From Halalkalibacter oceani (GTDB lineage Bacteria; Bacillota; Bacilli; Bacillales; Bacillaceae_D), in NCBI RefSeq assembly GCF_023715705.1, contig NZ_JAMBOS010000033.1, positions 1-38,960 of the forward strand: DNA of 38,960 nt. Direction: 5' to 3'. How positions within the stretch are numbered: position 1 is the stretch's first letter; each line of letters opens with the position of its first letter. Of the stretch, positions 31,766 to 38,960 are shown piece by piece. The translations under genes were made by a program, and so were the position numbers. The notes beneath the pieces were generated by a model. It made no database searches, was not told the DNA's origin, and saw only the letters and a list, made by a program, of their open reading frames with translations.

Positions 31766-32935
31766 ATGAGAATGGTAATAAAAGCTTCCTTTTTATTCGA
31801 CAGTAGAAAGGGGACGTTTGTCGCCGATCCGGTTGTGCTTATTGAGAATGATCAAATCATTGATCTACAGTATGGTGAGGTTGACTTGGACCGTGCTGAT
31901 CAAGTAATTGATTTAATGGGCTATACGTTATTGCCTGGACTGATCGACGCGCATGATCATTTATCTTTATCTCCCCAATTGGAGAACCACCCCGCGTTAA
32001 TGAATGACCCGGATCCGTTATTAATGATCAGAGCGATTGAAAATATGAAAATCGATTTGAAAAAAGGCATTACGACGTCGAGATGCCTTGGAGATAAAAA
32101 TTTTATTGATATTTATATTAGAGATGCGGTGGAACAAGGAATTGTAGAGGGTCCGAGAATCATCACCTGCACAAGAGGAATTAAAGCTACTCATGCCCAT
32201 GGCTCAGTAGGTACTGTATTTAATGGAAAAGAGGAGATAAGGAGAGCTGCACGGGAGAACTTGTTACGGGGTGCTCAATTTTTGAAGCTGTTTATCACTG
32301 ATACAATTCGTACGGGTGAGTTTATGCCTTATTACATGACGCGAGAAGAAGTTCGTGTTGTTGTGGAAGAAGCTGCACAGGTAGGAAAAAAGGTAGCGGC
32401 GCATTCGATTGGCGGAGAAGGCTTAACGATTTGCATCGAAGAGGGGGTTGAAGTAATTGAACATGCTTACTTTGCCTCTGACCAGCAAATTGAAGCGATG
32501 AAGGAGAATAATCACTGGGTTGTATTAACGCCGAGCATTTTCTTTAATGATCGGAGATGGAGTACAGTTCCGGCTTCGGTCGCCGCAGGGTTCAGAAGAA
32601 ACAGGGAAGAAGTTCTGGAGCGGCATCAGGCTATTTTACGATCGGGTATTAAATTTGCCGTAGGGACGGATGCAACACACGGTCAATTGGACGAAGATAT
32701 TATTTTTCTTGTCAATATTGGAGGTGACCCGGTTACAGTGCTTCAAGGAGTTACGATAAATGCCGCAAAGGTCTGTGATTTTGAAGACCAGATCGGTTCG
32801 GTAGAAATAGGGAAAAAAGCAGATCTTGTCGCTTTGAAAGGGAAGCTTCATGAGGACATCAACTTAATTAAAAACATTGAGTGGGTCATGAAAAATGGCG
32901 AAATCAAAGTGGAAAATAATATTGCATATTTTTAA
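31766..32935 (+). CDS. Metal-dependent amidohydrolase (imidazolonepropionase/prolidase-like)
   Basis: 389-residue cytoplasmic TIM-barrel hydrolase. Ligands in the expected order: His 63 and His 65 (LIDAHDHL), Lys 174 (FLKLF, likely carboxylated bridge), His 213 (AAHSIGGEG), His 233 (IEHAYF) and Asp 302 (VGTDATHG), consistent with a binuclear metal centre. C-terminal IGSVEIGKKADLVALKG is the usual small beta-sandwich motif. GGAGG before ATG 31766, 27 bp after tctA. It probably hydrolyses the compound imported by TctCBA; Xaa-Pro dipeptidase or N-acyl amino acid hydrolase are possible. Confidence 0.88.
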   Translation: MRMVIKASFLFDSRKGTFVADPVVLIENDQIIDLQYGEVDLDRADQVIDLMGYTLLPGLIDAHDHLSLSPQLENHPALMNDPDPLLMIRAIENMKIDLKKGITTSRCLGDKNFIDIYIRDAVEQGIVEGPRIITCTRGIKATHAHGSVGTVFNGKEEIRRAARENLLRGAQFLKLFITDTIRTGEFMPYYMTREEVRVVVEEAAQVGKKVAAHSIGGEGLTICIEEGVEVIEHAYFASDQQIEAMKENNHWVVLTPSIFFNDRRWSTVPASVAAGFRRNREEVLERHQAILRSGIKFAVGTDATHGQLDEDIIFLVNIGGDPVTVLQGVTINAAKVCDFEDQIGSVEIGKKADLVALKGKLHEDINLIKNIEWVMKNGEIKVENNIAYF

Positions 32936-32973
32936 TAAGCCTTTGATTTCCCCTCCGGAGAAGGAGGGATTTG

Positions 32974-34296
32974 ATGATCTATAAAATCAGAAACTTCTTA
33001 GATTGCTATTTGCCGAACGCCTTTACGATTGCCCTTTGTTTAACGCTTTTAGTGCTCGTACTCGGTGCAATCATTCAACAGCAAACGCCGGTGCAAATGA
33101 TTTTATACTGGTATGATGGATTTTGGGGATTTCTTACCTTCACCTTGCAAATGTCATTAATGTTAGTGCTGGGAAGCACGATAGCAACTGCTTCGGCAGT
33201 AAAACGCGTGTTAGAGCGGATTTTTGTTAAAGTCGATACTCCTTTAAAAGCTCTTTATCTGATAATGATTATGTCAGCATGGGCCACCTTTTTTAACTGG
33301 GCTGTCGGAATGATTATCGGTCCCGTACTTACATTACTCATGAAAAAACGAATGCCGCATATTAAGTCAGCCCATCTCATCGCGGCATCCTATGCGATGT
33401 ACGTCATTATCTTTCCGGTATCCATTAGTTCAACTACTGCGTTGCTTGTTACGACTTCCGGCCATTTTCTGGAGAGTCAAATAGGAATTGTCCCATTCCA
33501 GCAAACGATCTTTGCACCAAAAGCTATATTTACTAGTGTTATCTCCTTTTTTGCTCTTCTGGCCTTCTTTCACTTTATCGTGGTAAAAGAAAAATCTACA
33601 GGGCAAGCCGTGGGAGAAGTGATAAATGAACGGAAGGAGAGTAAGGCTGAATCTAGCGGTCATGTTTTTGCTGCCAAAGCGAACAACAGTCCATTACTGA
33701 CCTATTTGTTATGCTTTTGCGCTTTATTGGCCGCCTTTTTTTACGTGAAGGAAAATAAGCTAATGATTGATTTCAATTTCATAAACTTTATTCTTTTGTT
33801 TTTAGGTATGGCCATCTATAAAAGCCCGGAAAAGTATGCTAGTTCGTTTAAAGAAAATATCTCAATCATTTCCGGTATTATTCTTCAGTTTCCCTTATAT
33901 GCGGGAATCATGGCGATGATTTCAGATTCCGGCTTGGTCGGGACACTTATTCAATGGATCACGAATGTTTCGACAACAGAAACATTCCCATTTTGGGTCA
34001 TCCTCTCTTCCTCCGTGATCAATTTCTTCATTCCGGCTAATGGAGGTCAATGGCTCATTACAGGATCATTGCTTACAACAGCAGCAGACAACTTAGGTGT
34101 CCCGATTGGGACAACGATAAACGCCTTTAATTTTGGTACATTTACTTCAAACTTTCTCCAACCATTTTGGGCTTTACCGGCCCTGGCGCTCTCAGGGCTA
34201 AAAATAAAAGACATCTGGAGTTATTGCCTGATCGCGTTTCTGATTTTCATGGCAACGACTCTTATCTGTTTCTATCTCCTTCCTGATTCGTGGTAA
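32974..34296 (+). CDS. Short-chain fatty acid transporter-like carrier (AtoE family)
   Basis: 440 residues with about 11-12 membrane segments. LPNAFTIALCLTLLVLVLGAI and FWGFLTFTLQMSLMLVLGSTIATA near the N-terminus, MSAWATFFNWAVGMIIGPVLTLLM, and FFIPANGGQWLITGSLLTTAA are typical of AtoE. Start ATG 32974 after AAGGAGG (TTG 32971 less likely). Last gene of the GntR-controlled cluster; could export or import a carboxylic product of the hydrolase. Confidence 0.87.
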   Translation: MIYKIRNFLDCYLPNAFTIALCLTLLVLVLGAIIQQQTPVQMILYWYDGFWGFLTFTLQMSLMLVLGSTIATASAVKRVLERIFVKVDTPLKALYLIMIMSAWATFFNWAVGMIIGPVLTLLMKKRMPHIKSAHLIAASYAMYVIIFPVSISSTTALLVTTSGHFLESQIGIVPFQQTIFAPKAIFTSVISFFALLAFFHFIVVKEKSTGQAVGEVINERKESKAESSGHVFAAKANNSPLLTYLLCFCALLAAFFYVKENKLMIDFNFINFILLFLGMAIYKSPEKYASSFKENISIISGIILQFPLYAGIMAMISDSGLVGTLIQWITNVSTTETFPFWVILSSSVINFFIPANGGQWLITGSLLTTAADNLGVPIGTTINAFNFGTFTSNFLQPFWALPALALSGLKIKDIWSYCLIAFLIFMATTLICFYLLPDSW

Positions 34297-34396
34297 GAGG
34301 CTGGTCGTCACTCTCAGAAGGGAGCGATAAAACGGAGCCTAATTGGTGGATGTTTGATGTCCAAGTAGGGCTCATGTAAGTAGCCGGAATGCTGAA

Positions 34397-34636
34397 TTAA
34401 GAGTGCCGGCACTTCCTCTTCTCCAGCGGAGGAACTTCGTCAATTCCGCCAGGATGGAAGGGGTGGCATTTGCAAATGCGTTTGATTGTAAGCCAGCCGC
34501 CTTTTAAGGCACCGAATCTCTGGATAGCTTCGATCCCGTAATGAGAGCAGGTCGGGTAAAAGCGGCATGTTGGTGGCTTGAGCGGCGAGATCACTTTTTG
34601 ATAAATGGTAATGATGAGCAGCAGAAGCTTTTTCAT
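34397..34636 (-). CDS. yidD: Membrane protein insertion efficiency factor YidD
   Basis: 79 residues from ATG at 34636 (GTG at 34645 is possible; neither has a clear ribosome binding site). Contains the family core [27 protein letters not shown] and [16 protein letters not shown] with the conserved cysteines. Amphipathic peripheral membrane protein thought to help YidC/OxaA insertion. Oriented against its neighbours. Confidence 0.93.
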   Translation of the reverse strand: MKKLLLLIITIYQKVISPLKPPTCRFYPTCSHYGIEAIQRFGALKGGWLTIKRICKCHPFHPGGIDEVPPLEKRKCRHS

Positions 34637-34803
34637 TTTTTTCACCGACTTAAAAAATTTTAAAAAGATAGCAGGAATTTGCCCGTTCTTGTCTAATTAT
34701 AGCAACAATTCTGTTATGAGAGGAGGGAAAGGCACTGAATCATTAACTTTTCCGACATGCTGTCCCCTGCTGAGAGCCCCTCGATCAAGATGAGGTGATA
34801 AGA

Positions 34804-35181
34804 ATGCAAAGAAAGAAGAAAGCAGCAGAAGGTTTCACACTAATTGAAATTAAGAAACATGCCAGCTCGACTGTTAACAAGAAAAACCGGCAATCCGGCT
34901 TCACCCTGATTGAAATGCTCGTTGTGTTGATGATCATCTCTGTTCTGCTGTTAATCGCCATCCCCAATATGGCGAAAAACAATGAAGTCGCTGCTGATAA
35001 AGGATGTGAAGCGACGATTAAGCTGTTGCAGACACAGGTTCACGCCTACGAAATTGAAACAGGTAATGAACTGGGCGATCTGCATGATCTTGTCTCCGGC
35101 AGATATGTTGAGAGCATTGAATGCCCGGATGGTTCCATCCCCGTATTTAATGAAGGTATTGTGAGTGAGCCTTCAAGCTGA
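34804..35181 (+). CDS. comGC: ComGC major competence pseudopilin, with a duplicated prepilin motif
   Basis: 125 residues. The body is ComGC: GFTLIEMLVVLMIISVLLLIAIPNMAKNNEVAADKGCEATIKLLQTQVHAYEIETG, with the family KGCE. It is preceded in frame by a second prepilin motif, EGFTLIEIKKHASSTVNKKNRQS, which lacks a hydrophobic follow-up. If the second site is used the leader is about 30 residues, against roughly 5-10 normally. Start ATG 34804 after GAGGTGAT; no start codon exists between the two motifs. comGA and comGB, normally upstream, are missing. Confidence 0.9.
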   Translation: MQRKKKAAEGFTLIEIKKHASSTVNKKNRQSGFTLIEMLVVLMIISVLLLIAIPNMAKNNEVAADKGCEATIKLLQTQVHAYEIETGNELGDLHDLVSGRYVESIECPDGSIPVFNEGIVSEPSS

Positions 35182-35627
35182 TGAAACAGACTCCGAACGG
35201 TTTTACCCTGATTGAAAATCTCGTTGTTCTCTCTATTCTGTCCACGCTGATTCTGCTCCCGCTGATCATTATTCCCCACGAACGTTCTTCTGACACCCAG
35301 TCTGATTTTGCTGCGCAACAAATAAAAGCTGATTTGCTCCTTGCCCAGCAGGTGGCGATGGCTTCAGGCCGGCCCATCTATGTCAGATTCGATAATACGA
35401 GAAAAGAATACCTCATTCGCTATTCCATTTATGATGTCTATATCGCGAAACCTTATCCAATGGACGAAATGAGATTTGTGCCAGGGGTGCTTGGGACTGA
35501 CTCGATTCGGTTTTTGGCGAGCGGACATCCCAGTCGTTCTGGCTCCTTTATTTTACAGGCCGGTAACCAACGTTATAGCTTCACGATTTACTTAGGGAAA
35601 GGAATGATTTCCTATACGAAATTGTAA
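35181..35627 (+). CDS. comGD: ComGD competence minor pseudopilin
   Basis: 148 residues with prepilin motif NGFTLIENLVVLSILSTLILLPLIII at residues 6-31 and a soluble C-terminal part. ATG overlaps the ComGC stop (TGATG). Order and size match ComGD, which helps assemble the DNA-uptake pseudopilus. Confidence 0.87.
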   Translation: MKQTPNGFTLIENLVVLSILSTLILLPLIIIPHERSSDTQSDFAAQQIKADLLLAQQVAMASGRPIYVRFDNTRKEYLIRYSIYDVYIAKPYPMDEMRFVPGVLGTDSIRFLASGHPSRSGSFILQAGNQRYSFTIYLGKGMISYTKL

Positions 35628-35628
35628 T

Positions 35629-35922
35629 GGATTCACCTTACTGGAAGTGATGTTTGCCCTCAGCTTCCTTGTTGTCATCAGTGGAGCTTTCCTGCCATTG
35701 CTAATCGTTGTTTATCAGGAGCGGCTTACTATGGAAGAAGAGGTGAAAGCATTGGAGGCGCTCGAAGCCGAGATGTATCACTATTTGGCAGGGCTCGCCC
35801 CGCAGGAAAGCGACTATCTGATCACAAGAGAGCATGCAGGCGGCGGTTTGATAAAATTCTGTTCTCAATGGACAGGGGTTAATGGACGTGACTATGAAAA
35901 ATGTCTTTACGCCGCGCGATGA
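35629..35922 (+). pseudogene. comGE: ComGE-like pseudopilin lacking a usable start codon
   Basis: Reading from 35629 gives GFTLLEVMFALSFLVVISGAFLPLLIV, a proper prepilin N-terminus, followed by the ComGE-type tail ending CSQWTGVNGRDYEKC. In that frame the stretch back to the stop at 35605-35607 has no ATG, GTG or TTG. The only ATG at the expected place (35627, overlapping the comGD stop) is out of frame and ends after seven codons (TGA at 35648). The first in-frame starts are GTG 35647 and ATG 35650, which remove the GFTLLE cleavage motif. A small deletion at the 5' end is the simplest explanation; initiation at ATA 35614 is an unlikely alternative. Confidence 0.75.
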
Positions 35923-36361
35923 GAAAGGTTTTACCTTACTGGAAATGCTGCTCGTTTTGTCCCTGATACTCCTTTTTCTCTCCCTATTTCCCCTTATCAT
36001 GAATGTCAACCTCAGTGCGAGCAAGGTAATTCCCGGACAGGACCAGGACGTGACGATGTTCTTTAATCACTTATCGAAGGACATCAGGGAAGCGACCGAG
36101 GTTGTAGGCGGCCGCAACCAATTGCTTATTGAAAAAGGCAAGAATGAGAGTCTGTTCATTGAATTAATGCCGTCGCGACAAATCAGACGCCAGCGAAACG
36201 GTCTCGGTCATGTGCTGCTGCTTGAACGAGTTCAATCATTTACGTGTAACACAACACGCCAGCTCGTCCGCTGTGAGGTCGAGCTGACAAATGGCGTGAA
36301 AAAACAGCGGACAATGGCGCTGCTGTATCCCGGTGAAAGAAGGGGGGAGGAAGGCGAGTGA
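35882..36361 (+). CDS. comGF: ComGF competence minor pseudopilin
   Basis: 159 residues from ATG 35882 (ATG 35894 possible). Prepilin motif EKGFTLLEMLLVLSLILLFLSLFPLI, then a ComGF-like soluble domain with HLSKDIREATEV and FTCNTTRQLVRCEVELTNG. Starts inside the end of comGE and overlaps comGG. Confidence 0.86.
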   Translation: MDVTMKNVFTPRDEKGFTLLEMLLVLSLILLFLSLFPLIMNVNLSASKVIPGQDQDVTMFFNHLSKDIREATEVVGGRNQLLIEKGKNESLFIELMPSRQIRRQRNGLGHVLLLERVQSFTCNTTRQLVRCEVELTNGVKKQRTMALLYPGERRGEEGE

Positions 36362-36729
36362 ATGCCAAAGGGTTTATTTACCCGTTAACGATCCTGCTCA
36401 GTCTGCTGTTTTGCGCCGTTTTATTTCAGCAAATTGCCGCGTATGCGACGGCGAAGCAGTTTGTCGCCCAGCAGGAAAAGCAGCTTGAATTACAGTCTCT
36501 TCTGCAAATTGGGGTTGCCGAATTTCAAAAAAAGCGGCTAGAACCGGTGGAGGGGGAGATTTACACCTTTTCATATCCGGCCGGGACCGTTACACTTGAG
36601 GTTAGAGCGATGACCGAAGACTTTGGCACCATTGCTGTTTTGGCAAGGCTGAGGTCAGGAGAGCAGCGACAGGCCAGATTTCAATACAGCTGGCCGGATG
36701 CTGTAGTAGAAGGGTATCAGGAGGTTTAA
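36358..36729 (+). CDS. comGG: ComGG competence minor pseudopilin
   Basis: 123 residues. GTG start at 36358 overlaps the comGF stop. N-terminal AKGFIYPLTILLSLLFCAVLFQQIAAY is the degenerate prepilin segment of ComGG, and the remainder is a short soluble domain. Last com gene here. Confidence 0.82.
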   Translation: MNAKGFIYPLTILLSLLFCAVLFQQIAAYATAKQFVAQQEKQLELQSLLQIGVAEFQKKRLEPVEGEIYTFSYPAGTVTLEVRAMTEDFGTIAVLARLRSGEQRQARFQYSWPDAVVEGYQEV

Positions 36730-36731
36730 GG

Positions 36732-37232
36732 GTGAAGCAGCATTATTACATTACCGGGTTTATGGGATCTGGAAAAACAACAATCGGACAAGCTCTGGCA
36801 GAGGAGCTGTCTTTTCACGTCATTGATACAGATCAATGGATTGAGGAGCAGGAGAAGCAGCCCATCAGCGAGCTGTTTCGAACAAAGGGAGAGCCTTATT
36901 TCCGAAAACAGGAAACGAATGCATTAAAAACAATCGCAGGGCAGCGTCTCATTATTACAACAGGGGGCGGCATTGTCGCCAAAGAAGAAAACAGACAGTT
37001 AATGAAGGAAAAAGGGAAAATAATTTATTTGAAATGTGACATTGAAGAAATTTTGAAACGGTTGGAAGATGATGCAACAAGGCCGCTTTTGCAAGGAAAA
37101 GACAAGGCAAAAATCGAACAGTTATTTCTGACAAGGAAGGCCTATTATGAGGATGCTGATATCATCATTGATACGACCGGCAGACCAGTCACAGACATCG
37201 TCGATGAACTGAAATTGGTAATAGATCTGTAA
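36732..37232 (+). CDS. aroK: Shikimate kinase
   Basis: 166 residues, ATP-dependent 3-phosphorylation of shikimate in chorismate synthesis. Walker A GFMGSGKTT (9-17), DTDQWIE (shikimate-binding Asp), FRxxE region GEPYFRKQE, TTGGGIV (shikimate contact) and the RPLLQG lid. GTG start at 36732, two bases after comGG. Its position behind comG is common in Bacillaceae. Confidence 0.93.
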   Translation: MKQHYYITGFMGSGKTTIGQALAEELSFHVIDTDQWIEEQEKQPISELFRTKGEPYFRKQETNALKTIAGQRLIITTGGGIVAKEENRQLMKEKGKIIYLKCDIEEILKRLEDDATRPLLQGKDKAKIEQLFLTRKAYYEDADIIIDTTGRPVTDIVDELKLVIDL

Positions 37233-37237
37233 CTGTT

Positions 37238-37263
37238 TGTCCATACTACTAGTAGTATGGACA
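37238..37263. promoter_or_regulatory. Perfect 26-bp palindrome overlapping the yqzE ribosome binding site
   Basis: TGTCCATACTACT is followed directly by its reverse complement AGTAGTATGGACA, with no spacer. The last bases overlap the AGGAG of yqzE. It could be a protein operator or an RNA hairpin sequestering the ribosome binding site. No T-run follows, so it is not a standard terminator. Confidence 0.6.
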
Positions 37264-37275
37264 GGAGTGATAACA

Positions 37276-37455
37276 ATGTCATTCAATGATTATGTGAAAT
37301 TTGTGACGCAGCAGGTTGTCTTGAAATTGGAGGAACCGAAAACAGAGAAAGCGGATCGAAAAGCTGAGCGCATGCCGTTTCCGGTTCGGGCTTTTGGGAT
37401 GATTCCACTTGGTTTGTCGATGTTCTGGCGGAAAAGAATGAAAAAAAGACAATAA
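37276..37455 (+). CDS. yqzE: YqzE-family small protein
   Basis: 59 residues: MSFNDYVKFVTQQVVLKLEE, a basic linker, and FGMIPLGLSMFWRKRMKKRQ. Matches the YqzE family that follows comGG in Bacillus. Start ATG 37276 after AGGAGTGAT; an upstream in-frame start would read through the palindrome. Confidence 0.85.
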   Translation: MSFNDYVKFVTQQVVLKLEEPKTEKADRKAERMPFPVRAFGMIPLGLSMFWRKRMKKRQ

Positions 37456-37538
37456 GGAGACGGGCGCTGTCCGGGATGTCCTGTCCGGGATTCTTTTTGG
37501 CCGACAGGGCGCGCGGGCAGCCTGTCTCCTTTCGTTTT
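37454..37538 (+). terminator. Terminator after the comG/aroK/yqzE genes
   Basis: AAGGAGACGGGC (37454-37465) pairs with GCCTGTCTCCTT (one mismatch) near 37520-37531, enclosing a region with two direct GTCCGGGAT repeats, followed by TCGTTTT. Long-armed terminator or double structure. Confidence 0.65.
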
Positions 37539-37689
37539 ACGCCATGGAATAAGCCTCGATTTGCTACTGCGGCTGTCCCTTAAAAGCGAAAACGGATTCT
37601 CTTAGGTCACAGCGCCGGAGAAATTTCATTTATTTGCTTTCCCAACTGTACTATAATGTAGGTAGTTGGTCAGTTGGGGAGTGAAAAAA

Positions 37690-38406
37690 ATGGACCAAAA
37701 TACACTGAAAATCACCAATGTACTGTCTGATCCTACTCGTTTTTCGATTTATCAATTTATTTCCAAGCAGCGTGGTGATGTCACGGTACAGGAAATCGCC
37801 GATCAGTTCAGTATTCATCCAAATGTTGCGAGGCTTCATCTTACGAAGCTTGAGGATGTACAAATGATTGATTCAACGACGAAGAAGACTGGGAAAGGGG
37901 GACGTCCTAGTCGTTTTTACCGGCTTTCCGGCGAAGTGATTCAGCTCCAATTTCCATTCCGTGATTATCAGCGTTTGGCGAATATCGCCTTGCAGTCTTT
38001 AGCTGATTTTGGCGAGGCCGGGCGTGAAGCTTTGGAAAAGATCGGCTTCAAATACGGCAGAGAAAGCGCGGAGGCTTATGTCCAGCAATTTCACATCAAT
38101 CATCAAAAGCTGAGCAGGGCGGAAAAAGTAAAGATTATTGAACAAATTGCCGTCAATCAGGGGCTTGACCCTGAAGTTCAGTATGACGAGAAACGGAATG
38201 AGATTCATCTAAGCATTTACAATTGCACGTTTAAAGAATTAATGTTCGAGCATTCTTTATCACTATGCTCCATGCACCATCAGCTGTTTAATGGTATTTT
38301 TTCATTCTTTTTTGGGGAGCATACGGTTAAGGAAAATAGCAGGATGACAGATCCTGAGGCGCAGGCATGCTTATACTCTGTCATTGCGCTTGCTGATGAA
38401 TCGTGA
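37690..38406 (+). CDS. Helix-turn-helix regulator (ArsR/SufR-like) with a cysteine-rich C-terminus
   Basis: 238 residues from ATG 37690 after GGGGAG. N-terminal winged helix: ITNVLSDPTRFSIYQFISKQRGDVTVQEIADQFSIHPNVARLHLTKLE and GRPSRFYRL wing. The C-terminal half carries YNCTFKEL, LCSMHH and AQACLYSV, a Cys/His pattern like that of SufR-type regulators that bind an iron-sulfur cluster or metal. Its target is unknown; it is often found near the com/yqgY region. Confidence 0.78.
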   Translation: MDQNTLKITNVLSDPTRFSIYQFISKQRGDVTVQEIADQFSIHPNVARLHLTKLEDVQMIDSTTKKTGKGGRPSRFYRLSGEVIQLQFPFRDYQRLANIALQSLADFGEAGREALEKIGFKYGRESAEAYVQQFHINHQKLSRAEKVKIIEQIAVNQGLDPEVQYDEKRNEIHLSIYNCTFKELMFEHSLSLCSMHHQLFNGIFSFFFGEHTVKENSRMTDPEAQACLYSVIALADES

Positions 38407-38543
38407 CACAGTTTTGCCACGGTTCTGGCATTTACAAGTGAAGGAGCAGTCGTATATAATAAAAGCTGTACTAATCATTTGCTATCCTAAGCCGTAGCTT
38501 CCACTGGAAGACAGTAGCTTTTGCAAGAAGGAGGGGAACCCAA

Positions 38544-38789
38544 ATGGATCGTATGTTTCGCGTTTTAGCGTTTTGGACAGGGATCTTTGCTGTCTTGTTC
38601 TTTGCCGGAGATATGTTTAATATGTCGTTGCTTTTCTTTGCCCAAACAGGAGCATTGTTGGCACTGAGCTATTTAAACTTGTCTGAGCGTGTCTATGTGT
38701 ATATTTTCGGCGCCTATTTGACGATTTTCTTTGTAGGCTTCACTTATTACTCAACATTCTTGTTAGTACCGAGCTTCGGCGGACATTAA
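38544..38789 (+). CDS. yqgY: DUF2626 (YqgY-like) small membrane protein
   Basis: 81 residues with two or three membrane helices: FRVLAFWTGIFAVLFFAGDMFNMSLLFFAQTGALLALSYLNLSERVYVYIFGAYLTIFFVGFTYY. GGAGGGG before ATG 38544. Matches B. subtilis YqgY, which also lies in the comG neighbourhood. Function unknown. Confidence 0.87.
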   Translation: MDRMFRVLAFWTGIFAVLFFAGDMFNMSLLFFAQTGALLALSYLNLSERVYVYIFGAYLTIFFVGFTYYSTFLLVPSFGGH

Positions 38790-38813
38790 AATATGGTACA
38801 TACGCACATAAAA

Positions 38814-38835
38814 AAGACTGACAACTGTCAGTCTT
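38814..38835 (+). terminator. Hairpin after yqgY
   Basis: AAGACTGACA/TGTCAGTCTT, 10-bp perfect stem preceded by an A-run; it could terminate from the minus strand as well (A-run complement gives T). Confidence 0.65.
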
Positions 38836-38846
38836 CAGATTGTCGA

Positions 38847-38880
38847 GAAACCCCACTTCTGAAAAGTGGGGTTTCTATTT
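38847..38880 (+). terminator. Rho-independent terminator
   Basis: GAAACCCCACTT/AAGTGGGGTTTC stem followed by TATTTTG. Confidence 0.82.
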
Positions 38881-38936
38881 TGCCTTTGCTTTTTTCTCTA
38901 GGATTTAAGAAATTACTCATAAAAGAAGATTGCCAG

Positions 38937-38960
38937 CCATCTCACCCTCTGGTGAGGTGG
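38937..38960. other. Inverted repeat at the window edge
   Basis: CTCACC-CTCT-GGTGAG with flanking CCA/TGG; cut off by the end of the window, so its role cannot be judged. Confidence 0.35.

Noticed and set aside
34650-34800. Remnant of comGB or a ComK box upstream of comGC
   Set aside because: No frame here resembles the ComGB C-terminus, and the AT-rich stretch near 34650 does not have the AAAA-N5-TTTT spacing of ComK boxes.

Overview
The window looks like a chromosomal segment of a Bacillaceae bacterium. The basis is the B. subtilis-like gene content (a comG remnant, aroK, yqzE and a yqgY-type gene in a row, a Bce-type two-component/ABC module, a yrhE/yrhD-type formate dehydrogenase pair), strong AGGAGG-type ribosome binding sites, GTG/TTG starts, consensus sigma-A promoters, and a 23S-5S-tRNA array. 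The very acidic linkers behind the lipoprotein cysteines would fit a halophilic or alkaliphilic lineage, but that is only an impression. All identifications come from reading sequence and protein motifs; no database search was run.

Layout. 1-2550: 3' end of 23S rRNA, a structured 23S-5S spacer, 5S rRNA, 16 tRNA genes and a terminator. Four of the tRNA genes (fMet, Gly-TCC, Asn, Lys) are preceded by a truncated direct copy of their own 5' end followed by a 93-134 bp element with a shared left end and, in three of the four copies, a shared core. This is the most unusual structure in the window. 2651-11851: a LacI-regulated catabolic operon with three operator-like palindromes, a ribokinase-like kinase, a five-part sugar-type ABC importer with two permeases, an AllA-like protein, an M20 amidohydrolase and a glutamine-amidotransferase-like protein. 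11942-16403: BceRS-BceAB-like peptide sensing and resistance module in which the ATPase gene carries an in-frame TAA inside a perfect inverted repeat. 16786-19044: class III aminotransferase and RpiR-type regulator. 19166-22183 (minus strand): TAXI-type TRAP transporter. 22403-27565: OFA-type MFS carrier, large formate-dehydrogenase-like molybdoenzyme, DUF1641 protein, an HMA-fold protein lacking its metal motif, and a 45-residue four-cysteine protein. 27759-34296: GntR regulator, TctCBA importer, amidohydrolase and AtoE-type carrier, with a consensus promoter and two 16-bp operator-like repeats. 34397-37455: yidD, then a comG operon that lacks comGA and comGB here, has a ComGC with two prepilin motifs and a ComGE without a usable start, followed by aroK and yqzE. 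37690-38960: HTH regulator with a cysteine-rich C-terminus, a yqgY-type small membrane protein and terminators.

How the genes work together. Most of the window is stable RNA production plus several independent substrate-specific uptake and catabolism modules, each with its own transporter type (ABC, TRAP, MFS, TTT, AtoE) and usually its own regulator (LacI, RpiR, GntR). Two modules, Bce and comG, show visible decay.
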